A stretch of 13,263 nt of DNA. Origin: Aquincola sp. (GTDB lineage: Bacteria; Pseudomonadota; Gammaproteobacteria; Burkholderiales; Burkholderiaceae_C). This document shows, in pieces, positions 1-7,636 of the stretch. The stretch's first letter is position 1; the number at the start of each line of letters is the position of its first letter. Both the position numbers and the translations under genes were made by a program. The DNA lies in the NCBI GenBank assembly GCA_029884035.1, contig JAOUIM010000053.1, positions 1 to 13,263 of the forward strand, written 5' to 3'. The notes beneath the pieces were generated by a model. The model made no database searches. It was not told the DNA's origin and was given only the letters and a program-made list of their open reading frames with translations.

Positions 1-472
1 TCTTTTCTCAAACGCGTCCGCCGCCAGGACGACCCGACGACGAATGAGCGGTGAGGCCTTCATCGTTGGAGAAAAGACCAACACGCGCCAGTGTTGTCAA
101 TTCTTCCAACACCCACCGATCGCCCTGTCTGCGATCAGCCGCGCTGGCGGTCACAACGGGTAGAGCTGTACGCCCCGGTGGTGCGCTTACTGGCCGCCGA
201 CAGTGGACCGTCACGAAGGGCCGCTCCTGTTTAGGGTTGTCCGATACCTGCCCGTCGCACGCCACGGACACGCGCATGGCACGGACCTGAGGGCAGGTGT
301 TGGACAAGCCCCAAGGGAGGAAACCGCGGGGCATGCCGCAGGGGTCGAGTGAAGCCCCGAAGCCATGGCGATTTCGACCCTGGCTGGAACGGACATCGAG
401 GCATCTCCGGACTTGTTGTGCAACAGATCCCGCTGACGGCGCCCGACAAATCTGCCCGAGCGGAAGGTCGAA
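1..472. other. Intergenic region downstream of the acyl-CoA dehydrogenase, no supported gene
   Basis: The stretch beyond the 3' end of the minus-strand operon contains open frames on both strands, the longest about 108 codons on the minus strand (8-334). None has a recognisable domain, a convincing ribosome binding site, or the codon pattern of the neighbouring genes. It holds an imperfect inverted repeat (237-253 with 291-307) and a small GTTG/CAAC palindrome at 415-424. The part around 180-230 has the look of a decayed intergenic repeat or insertion-sequence remnant, but I cannot name a family. The next gene upstream lies outside the window. Confidence 0.6.
237..307. repeat. Imperfect inverted repeat with 17-bp arms
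   Basis: The left arm (237-253) and right arm (291-307) are reverse complements at 15 of 17 positions. The uninterrupted blocks are TTGTCC/GGACAA and ACCTGCCC/GGGCAGGT. The arms enclose a 37-bp loop that itself contains CACGGAC twice as a direct repeat. There is no T-run, so an intrinsic terminator is unlikely, although the hairpin does lie about 165 bp beyond the stop codon of the minus-strand operon. It could instead be a pair of transposon ends, a recombinase or regulator binding site, or a stabilising mRNA 3' structure. The pairing is seen directly; the function is unknown. Confidence 0.5.
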
Positions 473-1660
473 CTAGCGGTTCAAGTCGAACACGCTCGTG
501 CCGCGCCTCGCGAGGCTTTTGGCGATCACCCCCCGGTGTATCTCCGACGTGCCGTCGAAGATGCGGTAGATGCGCGCGTCGCGGTACCAGCGTTCCACCG
601 GCAGGTCCTTGCAGTAACCCATGCCGCCGAAGATCTGCACCGCGCGGTCGACCACGCGGCCCAGCGTCTCCGAGGCCTGGACCTTGGCCATCGAGATGGC
701 GTCGCGCGCTGCGGCGGCGTGGCTTGCGCCCTGGTCGAGCAGCCAGGCGGCGTGCAACACCATCCAGCGCGCGGCGCTGATCTCGATCGCGCTGTCGGCC
801 AGCTGCTGCTGGATCATCTGGAACTCGGCGATCGGGCGGCCGAACTGCTGGCGCTGGTTCGCATAGTCGAGCATTCGTTCGAGCACATGGCTGGCCTTGC
901 CCACCGCGCGCGCGGCCACCTGCGCCAGGCGAACGCGCCCGAGCACCTCCATCGCCATCTTGAAGCCGTGGCCGCGCTCGCCCAGCAGGCACTCGGGGCC
1001 GAGCACCACGTCGTCGAAGAACAGCTCGACATGGCTGGTGCCGCGCAGGCCCATCATCGGCTGGTCGCGGCCGACGGTGAATCCGGGCAACGCCTTGTCG
1101 ACCAGGAACAGCGAGAGCTGCTTGCGGCCTTCGTGCTCGCCGGTGACCGCCGAGACGAGGAAGAAGTCGCTCACCAGCCCGTCGCTGATGAAGTGCTTGT
1201 GGCCGGTGAGATGCCAGTGGCCGGCGGCATCGGGCACCGCGCGCGTGGTGATCGCCGCGGCGTCCGAGCCTGCACCGGGTTCGGTGATCGCGATGGAGCA
1301 GACGCGCTCGCCGCGCACCGTGGGCCGCAGCCAGCGCTCGACCTGCACGCCGCGGCACGCGAGCAGCGCCTCGTACACGTTGCCGAACGCGCGGCGGATC
1401 AGGATGTCGGTGGTGTGGCCGAACTGCTCTTCGGCGAGCATCGTGTCCACCGCGCTCAGGCCGCCGCCGCCGTGCTCGGCCGGGATGTTCATCGCGTACA
1501 GGCCCAGGGCCTTGGCCTTGGCGTGGATCGCCGCGGCCGCCTCGGGTGCGAGCACGCCGCTGCGCTCGACGTCGTCTTCCAGCGGCGCCAGTGCCTCGCG
1601 GATGAAGCGGCGGATCGTGTCGATGAGCAGGCGCTGCTCGTCGTTGAGCGAGAAGTCCAT
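473..1660 (-). CDS. Acyl-CoA dehydrogenase family flavoprotein
   Basis: A 395-residue protein of normal family length that should carry out FAD-dependent alpha,beta-desaturation of an acyl-CoA and pass electrons to electron-transfer flavoprotein in the cytoplasm. Residues 1-115 form the helical N-terminal domain. The flavin/substrate motif TEPGAGSD lies at 126-133, an R-G-T segment near 206-208, QQFGRPIAEFQ at 271-281 and FGGMGY at 344-349. The C-terminal motif YRDARIYRIFDGTSEIHR (359-376) holds the base position of MCAD-type enzymes, but Asp369 stands where those enzymes have Glu. The start is the ATG giving MDFSLNDEQ, the classic N-terminus; the reading frame continues upstream but runs back through the CoA-transferase. 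It is last in the operon, 28 bp after the CoA-transferase stop, with no strong Shine-Dalgarno. The acyl substrate is unknown. Confidence 0.93.
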   Translation of the reverse strand: MDFSLNDEQRLLIDTIRRFIREALAPLEDDVERSGVLAPEAAAAIHAKAKALGLYAMNIPAEHGGGGLSAVDTMLAEEQFGHTTDILIRRAFGNVYEALLACRGVQVERWLRPTVRGERVCSIAITEPGAGSDAAAITTRAVPDAAGHWHLTGHKHFISDGLVSDFFLVSAVTGEHEGRKQLSLFLVDKALPGFTVGRDQPMMGLRGTSHVELFFDDVVLGPECLLGERGHGFKMAMEVLGRVRLAQVAARAVGKASHVLERMLDYANQRQQFGRPIAEFQMIQQQLADSAIEISAARWMVLHAAWLLDQGASHAAAARDAISMAKVQASETLGRVVDRAVQIFGGMGYCKDLPVERWYRDARIYRIFDGTSEIHRGVIAKSLARRGTSVFDLNR

Positions 1661-1688
1661 CGATGAGGGCCGTTCGTGGCGGTGCGGG

Positions 1689-2921
1689 TCAGGCGGGCAC
1701 GGCGCGCGCAGCGGGCTCGGCATACAGCACGCCGTCGTGTTCCATCGCGTCGATCTCGTCGGAGGCAAAGCCGAGCGATGCCGCGATGCCGCGGTTGTGC
1801 TGGCCCAGCAACGGTGCCGGCGTGCGGCAGGTCGTGTCGCACGCCGACAGACGGAACGGCAGGTTGGGCAGCCTGATCGTGCCGAGCACCGGGTGCTGCT
1901 GCTCGACGAGCATGCCGCGCTCGATGATCTGCGGATCGGCCAGCACCTCGTCGATGCGCTGCACGCGCGCGGCGGGCACGTCGTTGGCCTCGAGCGCAGC
2001 CAGGCATTCGGCCACCGTGTGGGCGGCCACCCACGCGCGCGCCACCGGCAGGATCTCGCCGCGGTGCGCATTGCGCCCGGCGGCATCGCGAAACCGTGGA
2101 TCAGCCGCGAACGCGTCGCCGCCCGCGAGCCGTGCGAAGCGCTGCCACGCGTCGTCCACCTGCGCGGCGATCACGAGGTGGCCGTCGCGCGCGCTGAACA
2201 GGCCGTACAGCGTGGACGTCGGCAGGTCATGGCCGGTCTGCACCGGCACCTCCACGCCGCCCGACAGCGTGTAGCACTGCACCGCGTACTCGTGCATCGA
2301 GACCAGGCAGTCGTACAGCGCCAGGTCGATATGCTGGCCGCGCCCGCTCCTGGTGCGACCCAGCAGCGCGGCGCAGATCGAGGCCACGGCGTGGATGCCG
2401 GTGTACATGTCGCCGAGCGCGATGCGCAGCAGCGGCGGGGCCTCGCCGGGCGAGCCGATCATCTGCATGATGCCACTCTTGGCTTCGGCGATGAGGCCGA
2501 AGCCGGCGCGGTGCGCGTCGGGCCCCGTGTGCCCGTAGGCCGAGACCGAGCAGTACACGAGCGCGGGGTTGCGCGCGGCGAGCGCCTCGTAGCCGAGGCC
2601 GAGCCTGGACAGCGTGCCCGGGCGGTAGTTCTCGACGAACACGTCGGCGCTGTCGGCCAGGCGCCTCATCAGTTCGGCGCCGCGCGCGTCCTTCATGTCG
2701 ACGCACAGGCCCCGCTTGCCCATGTTTTGCTGCAGGAAGTAGCCGCTCTGGCCATCGATGAAGTAGGGGTGCCGCCGGCCGGCGTCGCCCTGTGTCGGCC
2801 GCTCGACCTTGATCACCTCGGCGCCGAGCGCCGCAAGGCAACGGCCGACATAGGGCCCGGCAAGAAAGTGCGAGTAGTCGACGACGCGAAAACCGTCGAG
2901 CGGGAGCGGCTGCGGCGTCAT
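1689..2921 (-). CDS. CaiB/BaiF (class III) CoA-transferase
   Basis: A 410-residue protein matching the usual length of family III CoA-transferases, which move CoA from a donor thioester to a free carboxylic acid through an aspartyl-CoA anhydride. Recognisable blocks are the N-terminal FRVVDYSHFLAGPYVGRCLAALGAEVIKVE (11-40), the FVENYRPGTLSRLGLGYE motif (95-112), and LGDMYTG (169-175), in which Asp171 is the expected catalytic aspartate, followed by a GRGQHIDLALYD segment. Its ATG overlaps the livF stop as ATGA, which implies translational coupling to the transporter. The acyl-CoA dehydrogenase gene follows. Together they suggest that the imported acid is activated by CoA transfer and then oxidised. 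Relatives include formyl-CoA, carnitine, succinyl-CoA:benzylsuccinate and succinyl-CoA:mesaconate transferases; the acid used here cannot be told from sequence. Confidence 0.93.
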   Translation of the reverse strand: MTPQPLPLDGFRVVDYSHFLAGPYVGRCLAALGAEVIKVERPTQGDAGRRHPYFIDGQSGYFLQQNMGKRGLCVDMKDARGAELMRRLADSADVFVENYRPGTLSRLGLGYEALAARNPALVYCSVSAYGHTGPDAHRAGFGLIAEAKSGIMQMIGSPGEAPPLLRIALGDMYTGIHAVASICAALLGRTRSGRGQHIDLALYDCLVSMHEYAVQCYTLSGGVEVPVQTGHDLPTSTLYGLFSARDGHLVIAAQVDDAWQRFARLAGGDAFAADPRFRDAAGRNAHRGEILPVARAWVAAHTVAECLAALEANDVPAARVQRIDEVLADPQIIERGMLVEQQHPVLGTIRLPNLPFRLSACDTTCRTPAPLLGQHNRGIAASLGFASDEIDAMEHDGVLYAEPAARAVPA

Positions 2922-3652
2922 GCCCTGGCCGGCGTCGGCGACGCGTGCGCGCCGCCGAGGAACAGGCGCTCGATGTGCGGATCGGCCAGCAGTTCGTCGG
3001 CGGGCTTGTGCAGCACCAGGCGGCCGGACTCGAGTGCGATCGCGTCGTCGGACATGCGCAGCGCGCTCTTGACGTTCTGTTCCACCATCAGCACGGTCGT
3101 GCCCCGGTCGGCCAGGTCGCGCAACAGGCGGAACACGTCGGTCACGACCAGCGGCGACAGGCCGATCGACGGCTCGTCGATCAGCAGCACCTTGGGCCGC
3201 AGCAAGAGCGCGCGGCCGACCTCGAGCTGCTTCTGCTCGCCGCCGGACAGCGACGAGGCGGCGCTGTGCAGCCGCTCCTTGACGCGCGGGAACAGGTCCA
3301 GGACCTCGGGGATGCGCTGGTGCGCGGTCTTCATGCCCAGCGTGATGCCGCCCAGCTCCAGGTTCTCCCACACGCTGAGCTGGCCGAAGAGGTTGCGCCC
3401 CTGCGGTACGAAGGCCACGCCCCGCCGCGTCAGCAGGTCCTTCGCGCTTGCGCCGGTGATGTCCAGGCCATCGAGGTGGATCGAGCCCTGGCGGACCTTG
3501 AGCAGACCGAACAGGGTCTTGAGCACCGTGCTCTTGCCCGCGCCGTTGGGGCCGAGCAGCAGCGTGATCTTGCCGCGCGCGGCCTCGAAGCTCAGATCGT
3601 TCAAGATCATGAACTCGCCGTAGCCGGCGGTGACGTTGCGGAACTCGATCAT
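2918..3652 (-). CDS. livF: Branched-chain amino acid-type ABC transporter ATP-binding protein LivF
   Basis: A 244-residue ATPase subunit of a Liv/HAAT importer. It has Walker A GPNGAGKST (34-42), Q-loop Gln84, signature LSGGEQKQ (135-142) and Walker B VLLIDEPSIGL (155-165). The switch region reads VEQN (190-193), with Gln in the usual H-loop His position, as is normal for LivF. The start is the ATG giving MIEFRNVTAGYGEF, which matches the LivF N-terminus; an in-frame extension upstream would run into livG. It lies 116 bp after livG, across a palindrome-rich insert, and overlaps the CoA-transferase gene by 4 bp. LivF pairs with LivG to power transport through LivH/LivM. The substrate may be an organic or aromatic acid rather than an amino acid, given the cargo genes. 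Confidence 0.95.
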   Translation of the reverse strand: MIEFRNVTAGYGEFMILNDLSFEAARGKITLLLGPNGAGKSTVLKTLFGLLKVRQGSIHLDGLDITGASAKDLLTRRGVAFVPQGRNLFGQLSVWENLELGGITLGMKTAHQRIPEVLDLFPRVKERLHSAASSLSGGEQKQLEVGRALLLRPKVLLIDEPSIGLSPLVVTDVFRLLRDLADRGTTVLMVEQNVKSALRMSDDAIALESGRLVLHKPADELLADPHIERLFLGGAHASPTPARA

Positions 3653-3768
3653 GGCTGCACCGCCCGCCGGGCCGCCAAGGCGCGGGCTTGACCCGCGCTT
3701 CGCTTGGTCCTGGCGATGCGCGCTCCCCCGGGGGGCGGCGAACGAAGCGAGCTTGGGGGCTGCACGAC
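3653..3768. repeat. REP/MITE-like palindromic insert between livG and livF, flanked by an 8-bp direct repeat
   Basis: This 116-bp spacer is the only large gap inside an otherwise tightly packed operon. GGCTGCAC occurs at both of its edges (3653-3660 and 3758-3765), as a target-site duplication would. Between the copies are a hairpin (CGCGGG at 3681-3686 with CCCGCG at 3692-3697, framed by CCAAG 3675-3679 and CTTGG 3703-3707), a 7-bp inverted repeat CGCTTCG/CGAAGCG (3696-3702 and 3743-3749), and a CCCCCGGGGG palindrome (3725-3734). Removing one repeat copy plus the insert (105 bp) would leave 11 bp between livG and livF, a normal operon spacing. Similar GC-rich palindromic spacers are common in Burkholderiales genomes; that this one belongs to such a family is inference. 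Confidence 0.5.
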
Positions 3769-4515
3769 TCAGTTCCCCAGGTAGGCGTCGAGAACACTCT
3801 TGTTGGCGCGGATCTCGCCCGGCGTTCCGATCGCCATCACCTTGCCTTCCACCATCACCAGGATGCGGTGGCACAGGTCCATCACGAAATCCATGTTGTG
3901 CTCGATCACCACGAACGAACCCTTGCGGTTCTTGTTCAGCTCCTTGAGCAGCGTGCTGATGCCGCTGACGAGCGAGGGGTTGACCCCGGCGCAGGGCTCG
4001 TCGAGCAGCACCAGGTCGGGCTCGCTCATGAAGGCCATCGCGATGTCCACCAGCTTCTGCTGGCCGTAGCTCAGCTCGCCCGCTTTCTTGTCGGCGACAT
4101 GCCGGATGCGGAACTGGTCGATCAGCGCGTCGGCCTTGGCGCCGAGGCCCGAGTCGCCCGGCGCGAACAGGCGGCCCCACATCGAGCCGACATGCTCCTG
4201 CGCCGCGACGAGCAGGTTGTCGCGCACGGTCATCTTGCCGAACACCTGCAGGGTCTGGAACGTGCGCCCGACGCCCAGCTGGTTGAGCTGCATCGGGCTC
4301 TTGCCGGTGATGTCGCGCCCGTTCAGCTCGATGCTGCCGGCATCGGGATCGATCTGCCCGAGCACGCTGTTGAACATCGTCGTCTTGCCCGAGCCGTTGG
4401 GCCCGATGACGCCGAAGATCTCGCCGGGCATGACCTCGAACGACACGCCGTCGACGGCCCGGATCGCGCCGTAGGCCTTCTTCAGATCGGTGACTTTGAG
4501 CAGCGCAGCGCTCAC
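3769..4515 (-). CDS. livG: Branched-chain amino acid-type ABC transporter ATP-binding protein LivG
   Basis: A 248-residue ATPase subunit, partner of LivF. Motifs are Walker A GPNGSGKTT (38-46), Q-loop Gln87, signature LSYGQQK (148-154, the Tyr-containing variant usual in LivG), Walker B LVLLDEP (168-174), and His206 of the switch loop in VIEHNMDFVM. The start is a GTG giving MSAALLKVTDLKKAYGAI. It overlaps the livM stop as GTGA, which supports this start and suggests translational coupling. The protein ends in AYLGN, as LivG proteins often do. The gene sits between livM and the inserted spacer before livF. I am sure of the family; the transported compound is unknown. Confidence 0.94.
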   Translation of the reverse strand: MSAALLKVTDLKKAYGAIRAVDGVSFEVMPGEIFGVIGPNGSGKTTMFNSVLGQIDPDAGSIELNGRDITGKSPMQLNQLGVGRTFQTLQVFGKMTVRDNLLVAAQEHVGSMWGRLFAPGDSGLGAKADALIDQFRIRHVADKKAGELSYGQQKLVDIAMAFMSEPDLVLLDEPCAGVNPSLVSGISTLLKELNKNRKGSFVVIEHNMDFVMDLCHRILVMVEGKVMAIGTPGEIRANKSVLDAYLGN

Positions 4516-5498
4516 GATGCCGCCCCGGCCTTCGCGGCGGCGGCCGCGCGCGCTGCCGAGGCCTCCCGCGCCTGGCGGCGCGCCTCGAGGCGGTTGGGAA
4601 TGCTGAGCAGCCCGTCGGGCAGCCACAGCATCAGCATGATCACCGCGGTACCGAAGGCGAACAGGTACCAGGCCTGTGCGAAGCGCAGCCACTCGGGCAG
4701 CAGCACACCGACCGCCGCGCCGAGCACCGGGCCGAAGAAGTAGCCCGCGCCGCCGACGACGACCATCAGGTACATCATGATCGACGCGCCGACCGTGAAC
4801 GGTGCCGGGTCGATGAACTCGACCAGCGGTGCGAACAGCGCGCCGGCGATGCCCGCATAGACGGCACCGATCGCGAACGACAGCAGGGTGTAGGCCTGGA
4901 TGTCGACGCCCAGACTCTCGGCGCGGATCGGGTTGTCGCGCAACGCGGTGAAGGCCTTGCCCCAGGGCGAGGACAGCAGCTTCCACAGCAGCGCGCCCAG
5001 GACGATCGTCACCGCGAGAATGAAGTAGTAGTAGGCCAGCGAGCCGTTCAGGTCGATGCCGAACAGGCCCGGCCGCGCAATGCCGTTGATGCCGAAGGTG
5101 CCGCCGGTCAGCCACTCCTCGTTGCGCATCACCAGCCACACGGCGGTGTTGAAGCCCAGCGTGGCGAAGGCCAGGTAGATGGTCTGCACGCGCAGCGCCG
5201 GAAAGCCGAGCACCAGGCCGACGACGAAGCAGCCGAGCATCGCCACGGGCAGGCCGAGCCAGAAGCTGAAACCCGCCTTCAGCAGGATCGCGACCGTGTA
5301 GGCGCCGATGCCGAAGAAGGCGGCGTGGCCGAGCGACTTCTGGCCCGCGTAGCCGACCGTGAGGTTCAGGCCCATCGTGGCGATGACGTACACCAGCCAG
5401 TAGCTGAACAGGTAGACGCCGTAGTTCTTCAGGAACGGCGGCACCGCCATGACCACTGCCAGGACGATCAGCGCGGCGACCCTCTGGCTGCGCTTCAT
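4512..5498 (-). CDS. livM: Branched-chain amino acid-type ABC transporter permease LivM
   Basis: A 328-residue integral membrane permease. After a short basic N-terminus (MKRSQR) it has a run of hydrophobic segments beginning at about residue 8, with the LivM hallmark LNLTVGYAGQKSLGHAAFFGIGAY near 44-67. The cytoplasmic coupling loop GKAFTALRDNPIRAESLGVD, near 187-206, is the EAA-like contact with the ATPases. The C-terminal tail after about residue 300 is rich in Ala and Arg (EARRQAREASAARAAAAAKAG), longer and more repetitive than strictly needed; it is probably cytoplasmic and of no obvious function. Its ATG shares one base with the livH stop (TGATG), and its own stop overlaps the livG GTG. 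With LivH it forms the transport channel. Confidence 0.95.
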   Translation of the reverse strand: MKRSQRVAALIVLAVVMAVPPFLKNYGVYLFSYWLVYVIATMGLNLTVGYAGQKSLGHAAFFGIGAYTVAILLKAGFSFWLGLPVAMLGCFVVGLVLGFPALRVQTIYLAFATLGFNTAVWLVMRNEEWLTGGTFGINGIARPGLFGIDLNGSLAYYYFILAVTIVLGALLWKLLSSPWGKAFTALRDNPIRAESLGVDIQAYTLLSFAIGAVYAGIAGALFAPLVEFIDPAPFTVGASIMMYLMVVVGGAGYFFGPVLGAAVGVLLPEWLRFAQAWYLFAFGTAVIMLMLWLPDGLLSIPNRLEARRQAREASAARAAAAAKAGAAS

Positions 5499-6373
5499 CA
5501 GACCTTCCTCTCGACCTTCCTGCCCAGCAGCCCCTGCGGCTTGAACAGGATCACCGCCATGAACAGGATCAGTGCGACCGCATCCTTGTAGGCCGGCGAG
5601 ACGTAGGCCGCGGCCAGGTTCTCGCCGATGCCCACGATGACGCCGCCGAGCAGCGCGCCGCGGCTGTTGTTGAAGCCGCCGATGATCGCCGCGAAGAAGG
5701 CCTTGGTGCCGAGCGAGCCACCCATGTCGAACTTGGCCAGGTAGGTCGGCGTGACCAGCAGCGCCGCGGCGCAGGCCAGCACCGCATTGATCGCGAACGT
5801 GTAGAAGACCATGCGCGGCACGTTGATGCCCAGCACGGTGGCGCTCTCGGTGTTCTGCGCCACCGCCTGCATCGCGCGGCCGGTGACCGTCCGCGCCAGG
5901 AAGGCCTGCGTGCCCAGCACCAGCGCCCCCGCGAACGCGAGCGTGGTGATGTCGGCCAGCGACACCGTGACGCCGAAGACGTCGAACAGCCGCCGCGCGA
6001 ACAGGGTCGGGAAGGGGTAGGCCTCGGCGCTGTAGCCGGCGCGAACGCCGTTGCTCGCAGCGATCGACAGGCCGATCGTCGCCACCACGATCGGCATCAG
6101 GCCGAACCTGAGCAGCGGGTCGGCGATCCCGCGCTTGAACGCCCAGCCGAGCACCACCACCGCGACGACGCAGGTCAATGCGAACGACAGCAGCAGCGGC
6201 GCGCCGAACGACATGAACGCCAGCATCGTGAACGCCGGCAGCATGACGAACTCGCCCTGCGCGAAGTTGATCGTTCCCGAGGCCTGCCACAGCAGTGTGA
6301 AACCGAGCGCCGCCAGCGCGTAGATGCTGCCGGTGGCGATGCCCGAGAAGACCAGCAGCAGGAAGTCGCTCAT
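5498..6373 (-). CDS. livH: Branched-chain amino acid-type ABC transporter permease LivH
   Basis: A 291-residue permease, the usual LivH length, with about eight hydrophobic segments. Typical blocks are the N-terminal SGIATGSIYALAALGFTLLW, then INFAQGEFVMLPAF near 35-48, the coupling-loop motif GRAMQAVAQNTESATVLGI near 166-184, and FFAAIIGGFNNSRGALLGG near 226-244, which is very characteristic of the family. The start ATG gives MSDFLLLVFSG. A longer frame upstream would overlap the end of the binding-protein gene, so this ATG, 28 bp after that stop, is preferred. No strong ribosome binding site is visible. It works with LivM as the membrane part of the importer. Confidence 0.95.
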   Translation of the reverse strand: MSDFLLLVFSGIATGSIYALAALGFTLLWQASGTINFAQGEFVMLPAFTMLAFMSFGAPLLLSFALTCVVAVVVLGWAFKRGIADPLLRFGLMPIVVATIGLSIAASNGVRAGYSAEAYPFPTLFARRLFDVFGVTVSLADITTLAFAGALVLGTQAFLARTVTGRAMQAVAQNTESATVLGINVPRMVFYTFAINAVLACAAALLVTPTYLAKFDMGGSLGTKAFFAAIIGGFNNSRGALLGGVIVGIGENLAAAYVSPAYKDAVALILFMAVILFKPQGLLGRKVERKV

Positions 6374-6401
6374 GGCCCGGCCCGCGGGATGCCGGTGCGG
6401 A

Positions 6402-7547
6402 CTATTTCTTGCCGAGCGCCGGCAGCACTTCCTTGACGATCTGGCGGCCATTCTTGGCCTCGACCAGGTAGCTCTCGCGGTCGAGGTCGCCCTTGTCGTC
6501 GATCGACACGTCGAGGATCACGCCGGGGTGCGTCGCGGCCTTCACGCTCAGGCCGTGCAGCGCGCTGGCCACCGCCTTGCGGTCGAACTTGCCGACCTTC
6601 TCGATCGCCGCCTTCAGCAGGTACACGCCGGTGTAGCCCTTGATGCCGTTGTGGTCGCAGAAGTAGTTGTATTCCTTGTAGAACTTTGCCTTGAACGCCA
6701 GCATGCGCTCGTTCGGCGCGTCGATCGTCAGGCCGACGTGGGCGGTGGCGCCGTTGGCGGCGTCGCCGGCGAGTTCGATGACCTTCTGGCCGGTGAGCGT
6801 CGTCTCGCCGACCAGCGGCTTGTCGTAGCCCTGCTTGCGCAGCTCGCGCAGCGCGCGTGCCGACTCTTCCTCGTTGGTGTAGACGAACAGCGCGTCGGCG
6901 TTGGCCTGCTTGGCCTTGAGCACGGGGGCCGAGAAGTCGATCTGGCCCGAGTCGGTGGAGATGTCGGCCACCACCTTGACGCCGACATCGGCCAGCGCCT
7001 TGGTGATCGCGTCGCGTCCGCCCTTGCCGAAGTCGTTGTTGACGTACATCACGGCCACGTTCTTGGCCTTGAGCCCGTTGGCGATGTAGCGCGCCACCTT
7101 GGGCATCGCCGTCTCCTGCGTGAAGCTGGTGCGGAAGACATACGGGTTGCCCTGCTTGGTGATCGCGGCAGCCTCGCCGCCGACGAAGTTGGGGATCTCG
7201 GCGCGTCGGGTCTCGTTCATGCTGACCATGACCGAGCCGGAGAACACGGGCCCGAACACCGCGAACACGTCATCGTCGATCGCCTTGCTGGCCAGACCCT
7301 TGGCCACGCCGGGATTCGATTGCGTGTCGGCTACGGTGGCGTCGATCTTGCGGCCGAGGATGCCGCCGGCGGCATTGATCTCCTTGATCGCGAGCTGGAC
7401 GCCGTCCTTGAAGTTGGTCCCCGAAGTCGTGCCCGGGCCGGAGAGCTCGTACAGCCCGGCGATCTTGACCACGTTCTGCGCGAACGCGGGGGCGACGAAG
7501 GCGGCGGCGCAGGCCGCGGCGAGCAGGGTGCGACGGATCAGTTGCAT
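6402..7547 (-). CDS. livJ: Periplasmic substrate-binding protein of a Liv/HAAT-type ABC transporter
   Basis: A 381-residue periplasmic binding protein (type 1 fold, Leu/Ile/Val-binding family). Residues 1-23 are a clear signal peptide: basic QLIRR, a hydrophobic core rich in Ala, and the cleavage site AFA|QN. The mature protein begins VVKIAGLYELSGPGTTSGTNFKDGVQLA, the family's first binding segment, followed by EINAAGGILGRKI, then FGPVFSGS, and an FVYTNEEESARALRELRKQG segment. The start ATG is preceded by AGGAG with an 8-base spacing, the best ribosome binding site in the operon. As first gene it sits behind a promoter and candidate IclR operators. Members of this family carry amino acids, urea, amides, aromatic acids and other carboxylates; the CoA-transferase and dehydrogenase downstream favour a carboxylic acid. 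The gene symbol reflects family only. Confidence 0.93.
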   Translation of the reverse strand: MQLIRRTLLAAACAAAFVAPAFAQNVVKIAGLYELSGPGTTSGTNFKDGVQLAIKEINAAGGILGRKIDATVADTQSNPGVAKGLASKAIDDDVFAVFGPVFSGSVMVSMNETRRAEIPNFVGGEAAAITKQGNPYVFRTSFTQETAMPKVARYIANGLKAKNVAVMYVNNDFGKGGRDAITKALADVGVKVVADISTDSGQIDFSAPVLKAKQANADALFVYTNEEESARALRELRKQGYDKPLVGETTLTGQKVIELAGDAANGATAHVGLTIDAPNERMLAFKAKFYKEYNYFCDHNGIKGYTGVYLLKAAIEKVGKFDRKAVASALHGLSVKAATHPGVILDVSIDDKGDLDRESYLVEAKNGRQIVKEVLPALGKK

Positions 7548-7555
7548 GGGGTTGT

Positions 7556-7560
7556 CTCCT
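7556..7560 (-). promoter_or_regulatory. Shine-Dalgarno of the binding-protein gene
   Basis: On the minus strand AGGAG lies 8 bases before the ATG at 7547. It is a near-ideal site, which fixes the start of the signal-peptide-bearing protein and fits the high expression expected of a periplasmic binding protein. Confidence 0.8.
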
Positions 7561-7590
7561 CGGCAGGGATGGTGTGGTGCAGCACGGCGA

Positions 7591-7619
7591 ACGATAGGAA
7601 CTCGTCGACGAACCGACAA
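7591..7619 (-). promoter_or_regulatory. Candidate sigma-70 promoter of the transporter operon
   Basis: Reading the minus strand, TTGTCG (7619-7614) and TATCGT (7596-7591) are separated by exactly 17 bases, each matching the -35 and -10 consensus at four of six positions. Transcription would start near 7584, giving a leader of about 37 bases with the AGGAG site. The spacer contains a perfect 10-bp palindrome, TCGTCGACGA (7602-7611), where a bound protein could block polymerase. The IclR-type repeats lie just upstream of the -35. The mediocre hexamers fit a promoter that needs an activator; that is inference. Confidence 0.5.
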
Positions 7620-7636
7620 GGGTTTTCTCTCTGGAG

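Noticed and set aside
8..334. A 108-codon minus-strand frame near the window start
   Set aside because: It has no known motif, no good ribosome binding site and a composition unlike the neighbouring genes, and it spans the inverted repeat. I cannot support it as a gene.
1..472. A complete insertion sequence or tRNA-linked integration site at the left end
   Set aside because: No transposase or integrase frame, no tRNA fold and no clear terminal repeats with target duplication could be found.
897..3623. A very long open frame (about 900 codons) on the plus strand opposite the dehydrogenase, CoA-transferase and livF genes
   Set aside because: It is rich in Arg, Ser and Ala, has no recognisable domain, and lies antisense to three genes with clear motifs. 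It is a by-product of high GC content.
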